Assembly (NCBI RefSeq): GCF_900110695.1
Contig: NZ_FOEH01000001.1
Location: 1,178,001-1,242,000, forward strand
DNA: 64,000 bases
Origin: Virgibacillus subterraneus
GTDB lineage: Bacteria; Bacillota; Bacilli; Bacillales; Amphibacillaceae
Direction: 5' to 3'
Numbering within the stretch: position 1 is the stretch's first letter; each line of letters opens with the position of its first letter. The translations under genes were made by a program, and so were the position numbers. Below are positions 58,411-64,000 of this stretch, in pieces. The notes beneath the pieces are model-generated. The model ran no database searches, was not told the origin of the DNA, and worked only from the letters and a program-made list of their open reading frames with translations.

Positions 58411-58439
58411 GAACAGGCGCAGTCCTTCTGCGTCTGTTC
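58411..58439 (+). terminator. Intra-operon hairpin after liaH
   Basis: gaacaggcgcag / ctgcgtctgttc, 12-bp stem with a 5-base loop but no T tail. A TATACT sequence lies just upstream. It may protect the liaIH mRNA end or reduce read-through into liaFSR. Confidence 0.65.
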
Positions 58440-58442
58440 GGC

Positions 58443-58585
58443 TAGTGTCGGTGCTTAGTGGCTAGTGTACTTCCCTCCCTGTGCTTACGACAAGTCAAGC
58501 TAGAAAGAAAATCACTTTCTGCTTTCCTTTATCTCGCACAGGTCAGTCCAGTCCATACGCCACTATACAAGCACCTATGCTTTTG
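58443..58585. repeat. Intergenic repeat inside the lia operon
   Basis: From gtgtcggtgcttagtggcta to aagcacctatgctttt, containing acgacaagtcaa and tttcctttatctc, both shared with the element at 54108-54318. The ends (ggtgctt / aagcacc) are inverted repeats. Confidence 0.7.
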
Positions 58586-58615
58586 ATACTACATAAATTA
58601 AGAGGGGGTCACTTC

Positions 58616-59347
58616 ATGTTTCAACGTTTGTCGACAGATACATTTAACTGGATATTGATAATTGGAGTGATTCTTTTTGTAATAGAAGTTGCCTTTTTTC
58701 ATGGTGGGATGATTTTTTCAGCTTTATTTTCAGGCTTTTTTATCTATATCGGCTGGAAAAAGTTCTATCGGCTGTGGGGAAAAATCTTTTTCTGGTTTGG
58801 GGTAGTTGGTTTAGTATTTGCTGTCTTAAATATGCTGGCAGTCCGTTTCTTAATTCTGGCAGCTATCGTTTTATTCATCATAAACTATTCCAAGTCGAAG
58901 CAGGAATCGGAACAAATAAATCCAAGATTAACTGTAACCGAAGAGATGGAAAGTGAAACTGTTACACAATTGAAGCCATTGTTTAACCATAAAGTTTTCG
59001 GTGATCATCGTACGGAAGATACAGCATATCAATGGCGTGATATTAATATTCATGCAGCTTTTGGAGACAGGGTAATTGATTTAAGTAATACCGTTCTTCC
59101 TAATGATACTGTAGTTATTTCGCTACGTCATATCATTGGTAACGTTGAAATACACGTTCCTTACGAAGTAGAAGTTAGCATACATCATAGTGCCATTTTT
59201 GGGCGTGCTCATATTCTGGGAAAGCATCATTGGAAGTTGATGAATCAATCGCTTCTCTATCAAACAGAAGACTATGATACAACATTTCCACGTGTGAAAA
59301 TTGTAACGTCAGTACTCTCCGGAGATATTGAGGTGAAGCGGATATGA
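58616..59347 (+). CDS. liaF: LiaF, negative regulator of LiaRS
   Basis: 243 aa from ATG 58616 (agaggggg 7 bases upstream; the open frame further up is repeat sequence). Four hydrophobic segments in the first ~100 residues, then a soluble domain with the family pattern VFGDHRTED and LRHIIGNVEIHVPYEVEVSIHHSAIFG split into repeated beta strands (DUF2154-like). It keeps LiaS inactive without stress. Overlaps liaS by 4 bases. Confidence 0.9.
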   Translation: MFQRLSTDTFNWILIIGVILFVIEVAFFHGGMIFSALFSGFFIYIGWKKFYRLWGKIFFWFGVVGLVFAVLNMLAVRFLILAAIVLFIINYSKSKQESEQINPRLTVTEEMESETVTQLKPLFNHKVFGDHRTEDTAYQWRDINIHAAFGDRVIDLSNTVLPNDTVVISLRHIIGNVEIHVPYEVEVSIHHSAIFGRAHILGKHHWKLMNQSLLYQTEDYDTTFPRVKIVTSVLSGDIEVKRI

Positions 59348-60387
59348 GTCCTATTTTACGTCACGTCTTCACCGCGATTTTATTTACCTTGCTAATCACG
59401 CTAATAATGATTGGGATTACAATGGCAGCTTTTCCACTTGATAACTGGTCGTTAATAATCGATCGAACGATTTATGATGTGCCATTTCTAGTATTTGTGC
59501 TTGGAGTACCAACCGTTGCAGGTTCAATTATTGGTGTAACTACGGGATGGTACTGGCGACAACGGCTGCAGCGTGTTTCAAAGCATTTGGATGAAATTGC
59601 AAAAGGTCAAAAAATATCTACTGATGATGAAGCCTATAAAGAGCTTGATAAAATTCAACATTACATGGAACAAATACAGGAAAAAATACGAATCCAAACT
59701 GAAAATGCACAACGATTGGTTACAGAAAGAGCGAATGAACGTGAGAAGAGTTTACAGGAAGTCGTCGTCCAGGAAAGGAATCGATTGGCAAGAGAACTAC
59801 ATGATTCGGTTAGTCAGCAGCTGTTCGCAGCGTCCATGATGATGTCAGCCATTAATGAATCGAATCCACCTGATGATGCATCGATTAAACAACAACTGCA
59901 AATGGTCGAGAAGATGATCCATCAATCACAGCTTGAGATGCGTGCATTATTACTTCATTTGCGTCCTGTTGCACTTAAAGGGAAATCTCTTCAAGAAGGT
60001 GTAGAAGAGTTATTGGTTGAACTTACACAAAAAGTTCCAATGGAGATTGACTGGAAGGTAGAAGCACTCACCCTTGATAAAGGTGTGGAAGACCAGTTAT
60101 TTCGAATTCTGCAGGAATCTGTTTCAAACACCCTTCGTCATGCCAAGGCATCTTCCTTCCATGTCATGTTAATCGAACGTGATGAAACTGTAATTATGCG
60201 TGTAGTTGATGATGGAATTGGATTTGATATGGAACAGGTTAAAACTAGTTCATACGGACTCCAAAATATGCGTGAACGTGCATTTGAAGTGGGCGGAACG
60301 TTTAAAATTATCAGTTTGCCTGACAAAGGAACAAGGCTGGAAGTGAAAGTCCCAAGCTTTAGAAAAGAAGGTGAAAGTAATGATTAA
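59344..60387 (+). CDS. liaS: Sensor histidine kinase LiaS
   Basis: 347 aa. Two membrane helices with a very short outer loop (intramembrane-sensing type), a HAMP-like linker, dimerisation domain ERNRLARELHDSVSQQLFAA with the phosphorylated His153 (HisKA_3), and HATPase with DDGIGFD and GLQNMRERA. It senses cell-wall-active stress together with LiaF and phosphorylates LiaR. It overlaps both neighbours. Confidence 0.94.
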   Translation: MSPILRHVFTAILFTLLITLIMIGITMAAFPLDNWSLIIDRTIYDVPFLVFVLGVPTVAGSIIGVTTGWYWRQRLQRVSKHLDEIAKGQKISTDDEAYKELDKIQHYMEQIQEKIRIQTENAQRLVTERANEREKSLQEVVVQERNRLARELHDSVSQQLFAASMMMSAINESNPPDDASIKQQLQMVEKMIHQSQLEMRALLLHLRPVALKGKSLQEGVEELLVELTQKVPMEIDWKVEALTLDKGVEDQLFRILQESVSNTLRHAKASSFHVMLIERDETVIMRVVDDGIGFDMEQVKTSSYGLQNMRERAFEVGGTFKIISLPDKGTRLEVKVPSFRKEGESND

Positions 60388-61009
60388 CGTACTATTTGCT
60401 GACGATCATGAGATGGTTAGAATAGGTGTCGCAGCCTACTTGTCAGCCCAACAAGATATTGAGGTTATCGCGGAAGCTGGTGATGGTGGAGAGGCAGTTG
60501 GATTAGCCTTGGATTTAAAGCCTGATATCATCTTAATGGATCTGGTCATGGAAGAAATGGATGGAATTGAAGCAACAAAGAAAATTATCGAACAATGGCC
60601 TGAGGCAAAGATTATTATCGTGACAAGCTTTCTAGACGATGAAAAGGTGTACCCAGCACTTGAAGCGGGTGCAACGAGCTATATGCTGAAGACTTCCAAG
60701 GCAAATGAAATTGCCAAAGCAATCCGTGCAACTTATGAGGGCCAATCTATTTTGGAGCCTGAAGTAACAGGGAAAATAATGAACCGAATGCGCGAAAAGC
60801 CTGTCGATAGCCCGCATGATCAATTGACTGACCGTGAAATGGAAATACTAATGCTTGTTGCACAGGGGAAAACAAATCAGGAAATTGCTGATCAGTTATT
60901 TATTGCCTTGAAAACAGTAAAGGTTCACGTTAGTAATGTTCTGGGAAAATTGGAAGTACAAGATCGAACACAAGCAGTTATATACGCCTTTAAAAATGAT
61001 CTAGTATAA
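60380..61009 (+). CDS. liaR: Response regulator LiaR (NarL/FixJ type)
   Basis: 209 aa from ATG 60380 (gaaggtg 6 bases upstream). Receiver domain with Asp54 (IILMDLVMEEMDG) and a C-terminal LuxR-type HTH (LTDREMEILMLVAQGKTNQEIADQL, TVKVHVSNVLGKL). It activates the liaI promoter when phosphorylated. The start overlaps liaS by 8 bases. No clear terminator follows. Confidence 0.95.
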   Translation: MINVLFADDHEMVRIGVAAYLSAQQDIEVIAEAGDGGEAVGLALDLKPDIILMDLVMEEMDGIEATKKIIEQWPEAKIIIVTSFLDDEKVYPALEAGATSYMLKTSKANEIAKAIRATYEGQSILEPEVTGKIMNRMREKPVDSPHDQLTDREMEILMLVAQGKTNQEIADQLFIALKTVKVHVSNVLGKLEVQDRTQAVIYAFKNDLV

Positions 61010-61202
61010 CATAAGAATCACATTACCTAGTTTTCTAACGTTAAAAAACCACAATAACATTATTAACCTGTGAGGTGCAAAACAGTAAATCACAAGTTAG
61101 ATCTCACCTAAATGGATTGGATATTTCTCCAAGCCATTTTTCTTTATGAGTTTAAGTGTTTTTATTCACTAGACAGGCTGGCGCGCTGATTGGCGGATCC
61201 TC

Positions 61203-61404
61203 ATTCCGTTATTTCCTTTAAAAACGCCTATTTTGATCGTGTTATGTAATCGTCATTCCGCTATTCACCCTTTTCAGCCACATTTTTCATTGTTATTAGG
61301 TAAATAACGGAACCAGGAACCGTTTCAACCTTACATGAAGGCTTTTTCCCCTATTTAACGGAACCACGATTCACTTCACTGGTTTGTGTGACCCTCATTC
61401 CGCT
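61203..61404. repeat. ~50-bp-period repeat array, mixed orientation
   Basis: attccgttatt (61203) and attccgctatt (61255) are followed by inverted units aaataacggaa (61302) and atttaacggaa (61353), and a last forward attccgct (61397). Spacing is about 44-52 bases. It fills the liaR downstream gap; no gene is present at 61010-61513. Confidence 0.85.
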
Positions 61405-61454
61405 CACACCATAAATCACATCCACTACACTCTTGTGAATTAGCCTTGATATAG

Positions 61455-61508
61455 CAATAAAAACACACACGGGATTTCACAAGCGAAATCTCGTGTGTGT
61501 TTTTATTG
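61455..61508. terminator. Strong bidirectional hairpin terminator
   Basis: A 24-bp stem (61455-61478 against 61485-61508, one mismatch) with core cacacacgggatttc and T runs on both strands. It terminates the minus-strand exporter gene and possibly liaR transcripts. Confidence 0.9.
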
Positions 61509-61513
61509 TGTTT

Positions 61514-62551
61514 TTACCTTTGAAGTGAATCCGCAGTTTTTTTGTAGTACCTCTCAACTAAGTTATAAACGGAAACAAGTTCATACAAGATGATTAACTC
61601 GGGAGGAAAAGTAGTAGGGTGGTTATCATTGTTTTTAGTTATATCCTCATTGTCATCCCAAAAAATCTCTGTTAATTGCTTAAGCTGCTGATGATGTTTT
61701 CCAGATGTATAGTTGGTTTTATTTTGCAATGAATAAGCTAACTCTGATACAGCTTTTAATATGATTGTTCGCTCTTCTTTTGACCAAGAGATAGTTTTTA
61801 GCGGTGTATTAATAAGATTATCGATATGGTAATGAATAAGTTTTAATTTAAATAAATGATCTTGTGCAGATTGGAATTGATCCTTTTCCGTTCCGACCAG
61901 TGGATGGTATTTTGTTTCATCTTTTTGAAAGCGAATTAGTGTTTCTGTTTGATGAATTGTTTTTTCCAGTTGATCGACCAGATTCTGCTCTGTAGTTTCT
62001 AATTCTTTATCATTTTCCTGCAATATGTCCTGAAATACTTTTTCTATAACAATTCCTGTCTTTTTTCTAATCCCTTGTATCTTCTGGATAATGTCCTTGG
62101 TATAGTCTGGCGGCAGAACAAACATATTAACGGCAGTCGAAACGATTAATCCAGTAGTTGTAGTACCCAATCGAATAAAAAATGATATTAAATAATTGCT
62201 ATGAATTACTTCAACCATTGCAACAGCGGTAAGCGTTGCAACTAGCAAACCTGCATGCAATTTAAACTTGAAGCACGTTGCAATCGTAAAAACTGCGGCA
62301 AGTGAGTAGGTAAGTGGTGAATTACCAAAAATAGATATAAAAAGGACTGCATATGCCGACCCAATTGCAGATGCCGGAAAACGAATAAGTCCTTTTCTTA
62401 TTGAATCCGAAACAGTGGGCTCAATCGTAACTATTGCTGTAATAACGGCAAACACAGGTGGCCATTCTAATAATACACATATCCAGGCAGTTATGAAAAT
62501 GGCTACACCTGTTTTGACAACTCGGCTTCCAAGAAAATTAAAATGCTTCAT
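61514..62551 (-). CDS. Aromatic acid exporter / FUSC-like membrane protein
   Basis: About 345 aa. The N-terminal half has five or six membrane helices (VVKTGVAIFITAWICVLLEWPP, AVITAIVTIEPTVSDSIRKG, AIGSAYAVLFISIFG), matching the ArAE_1 / DUF939 group; the C-terminal half is soluble and helical. Related proteins export aromatic acids but no substrate can be given. ATG 62551 (ggag 11 bases upstream) is favoured over GTG 62563, which overlaps that RBS. Confidence 0.82.
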   Translation of the reverse strand: MKHFNFLGSRVVKTGVAIFITAWICVLLEWPPVFAVITAIVTIEPTVSDSIRKGLIRFPASAIGSAYAVLFISIFGNSPLTYSLAAVFTIATCFKFKLHAGLLVATLTAVAMVEVIHSNYLISFFIRLGTTTTGLIVSTAVNMFVLPPDYTKDIIQKIQGIRKKTGIVIEKVFQDILQENDKELETTEQNLVDQLEKTIHQTETLIRFQKDETKYHPLVGTEKDQFQSAQDHLFKLKLIHYHIDNLINTPLKTISWSKEERTIILKAVSELAYSLQNKTNYTSGKHHQQLKQLTEIFWDDNEDITKNNDNHPTTFPPELIILYELVSVYNLVERYYKKTADSLQR

Positions 62552-62720
62552 ATTCTGATTCACTCCAAATAATGACTCATATCATATTCTTCCATAGATT
62601 ATCCAATTTGCAAATCTTTTTTTAAAAAAGGGTTGCATTTTATAAGAAAAACACATAGACTGTATTATAACAATTAAATAGTTATTAATACTGTTATATA
62701 AAAGAGGGGAGGGAAGTACA

Positions 62721-62816
62721 TTGAATAATGCAATCTGCCCGGAATGTGGAAAGCAAATTGACGATCGCAGCTATACATTAGAATGTGATTATTGTCTATC
62801 GAAAAGGGAAGAATAA
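62721..62816 (+). CDS. 31-aa zinc-ribbon peptide, YhfH-like
   Basis: TTG start with ggaggg 7 bases upstream. The peptide has CPECGKQIDDRSYTLECDYC, two CxxC knuckles spaced for one zinc ion, with nothing else. It resembles the tiny YhfH-type proteins of Bacillus (from memory; not verified). It lies upstream of malate synthase and is separated from it by a palindromic operator. Good RBS and a complete zinc motif argue that it is real. Confidence 0.6.
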   Translation: MNNAICPECGKQIDDRSYTLECDYCLSKREE

Positions 62817-62826
62817 ATTTTTTTGG

Positions 62827-62850
62827 ATATATTGTTATATAACAATATAT
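62827..62850. promoter_or_regulatory. Perfect 24-bp palindrome upstream of aceB
   Basis: atatattgttat joined to its exact reverse complement ataacaatatat. Related half-sites ctgttatataaa (about 62690) and gtgttataacaa (about 62864) flank it. Probably an operator for a dimeric repressor controlling aceB. Confidence 0.65.
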
Positions 62851-62891
62851 AGTTTTAGTTATTGTGTTATAACAAGAAAGGTGTGAATTTG

Positions 62892-64000
62892 ATGCTGATG
62901 AAAAGTGAAAAAGTACAAATAATAAATCATTGGGGTGATAAATTTGATGAAGTCTTAACAGATGATGCTCTGAACTTTATTGCAAAACTTCATTTACATT
63001 TTGAGGAACGTAGAAAAAGGCTGTTGGAACTTCGGAATGAGTTACAGAAAGGCGAACATGATCTTGATTTTTTATCTGATACATGTGAAATTCGTGAAAG
63101 CAATTGGACAATTGAGCCAATGCCAACAGATTTACAGGATCGTCGGGTTGAAATCACCGGACCGGTTGATCGAAAAATGGTCATTAATGCACTAAATTCA
63201 GGTGCAAAGACTTTCATGGCAGACTTTGAAGACGCAACATCTCCATCATGGGAAAATGTTATAAATGGCCAAATAAATTTAAAGGATGCCATTCGAAAAG
63301 AAATCGATTTTCAGGGAGATAATGGCAAAGAATACAAATTAAATGATAGTACAGCAGTTTTAATTGTTCGTCCACGTGGTTGGCACCTTGAAGAGCAGAA
63401 TCTAACAATCAATGGAAAACCTATTTCTGCTAGTTTAGTAGACTTTGGACTCTATTTTTTTCACAATGCAAAAGAATTGCTAAGGCGTGGATCTGGTCCC
63501 TATTTTTATTTGCCGAAACTTGAAAATCACCTGGAGGCACGGCTGTGGAATGATGTATTTATCTTCGCACAAAATGAGTTGGTTATACCACAAGGATCGA
63601 TAAGGGCAACTGTACTAATAGAAACGATTACTGCGGCATTTGAGATGGATGAAATCTTATATGAATTACGTGAGCATTCAGCAGGGCTCAATTGCGGCAG
63701 GTGGGATTACATTTTCAGCTTTATTAAGAAATTCCAAAACCATCCTGAGGTTCTCTTTCCAGATCGTTCTACTGTAACAATGGATGTTCCATTTATGCGT
63801 GCCTATTCATTACTAGCGATTAAGACTTGTCACAGGCGGAACGCACCGGCAATAGGTGGAATGGCAGCACAGATTCCAGTGAAAAATGATCCACAAGCAA
63901 ATGAAGCATCATTTCAGAAAGTTCGTGCAGACAAAGAACGTGAAGTAACGGATGGACATGATGGAACATGGGTTGCACATCCGGGAATGGTTCAGTTTGT
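62892..64000 (+). CDS. aceB: Malate synthase A, 5' part (3' end outside window)
   Basis: 369 codons are present and the frame runs off the window. Family motifs: [21 protein letters not shown] split over the first third, [29 protein letters not shown] and [16 protein letters not shown] with the catalytic-region Glu, then GLNCGRWDY. It condenses glyoxylate with acetyl-CoA to malate in the glyoxylate shunt; isocitrate lyase would be expected just to the right. ATG 62892 with aaaggtg 8 bases upstream. Confidence 0.95.
   Translation, partial: MLMKSEKVQIINHWGDKFDEVLTDDALNFIAKLHLHFEERRKRLLELRNELQKGEHDLDFLSDTCEIRESNWTIEPMPTDLQDRRVEITGPVDRKMVINALNSGAKTFMADFEDATSPSWENVINGQINLKDAIRKEIDFQGDNGKEYKLNDSTAVLIVRPRGWHLEEQNLTINGKPISASLVDFGLYFFHNAKELLRRGSGPYFYLPKLENHLEARLWNDVFIFAQNELVIPQGSIRATVLIETITAAFEMDEILYELREHSAGLNCGRWDYIFSFIKKFQNHPEVLFPDRSTVTMDVPFMRAYSLLAIKTCHRRNAPAIGGMAAQIPVKNDPQANEASFQKVRADKEREVTDGHDGTWVAHPGMVQF

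Overview
The window is a chromosomal segment of a low-GC, Gram-positive, endospore-former-type Bacillaceae. Gene order matches the Bacillus backbone in several blocks: yvcD-trxB, yvcI-rapZ-glmR-whiA-crh, clpP, cggR-gap-pgk-tpi-gpmI-eno, secG-est-rnr-smpB-ssrA and the lia operon. A BCCT betaine transporter and very acidic protein linkers (e.g. in the AppA lipoprotein) suggest a halotolerant lineage such as Virgibacillus, Oceanobacillus or Lentibacillus. That genus guess is inference, not proof.

Layout. 1-3.2 kb: glycerol/dihydroxyacetone metabolism (3' end of dhaK, dhaL, dhaM, then glpD behind a GlpP-type terminator/antiterminator leader). 3.3-6.6 kb: a NERD-domain protein, a 20-21 bp tandem array and an AidB-like acyl-CoA dehydrogenase. 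6.8-13.7 kb: yvcD, trxB, the yvcI-rapZ-glmR-whiA-crh operon and clpP under a CtsR box. 13.8-16.4 kb: a two-component system with an unrecognised exported protein. 16.5-22.3 kb: an appDFABC-type oligopeptide ABC operon. 22.5-28.3 kb: tRNA-Arg(CCG), opuD, menA with a small membrane protein, and an ECF sigma/anti-sigma pair. 28.5-37.6 kb: rpoN, a glutaredoxin, and the glycolytic regulon with a recognisable CggR operator. 38-42.5 kb: nucleoside hydrolase, nitroreductase, orphan ptsI and a lysophospholipase-like hydrolase. 42.6-48.1 kb: secG, est, rnr, zupT (with an MntR-like operator), smpB and tmRNA. 48.1-51.1 kb: an AT-rich accessory insert behind ssrA carrying a 558-aa protein with a HEPN-type RNxxxH motif. 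51.2-57.1 kb: M42 peptidase, MarR/MFS pair, PAQR protein, LLM oxidoreductase, threonine aldolase. 57.4-61 kb: liaI-liaH-liaF-liaS-liaR. 61.5-64 kb: an aromatic-acid-exporter-like protein, a 31-aa zinc-ribbon peptide and malate synthase (cut by the window end).

Functional links. Central carbon flow dominates: glycerol and DHA feed the triose pool, CggR controls the lower glycolytic genes, EI (ptsI) supplies phosphate to HPr and DhaM, Crh links carbon status to CcpA, and AceB supports growth on C2 units. Envelope stress is covered by lia and possibly the ECF pair, and protein quality control by ClpP, tmRNA-SmpB, RNase R and TrxB.

The most unusual content is non-coding. There are three gene-end arrays with a 20-21 bp period, two arrays with about 50 bp period in a two-forward/two-inverted layout, a dispersed ~90 bp intergenic repeat with at least six copies, and a second GC-richer intergenic repeat, one copy of which lies inside the lia operon. 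The best candidate for an undescribed system is the HEPN-like gene in the ssrA-adjacent insert.
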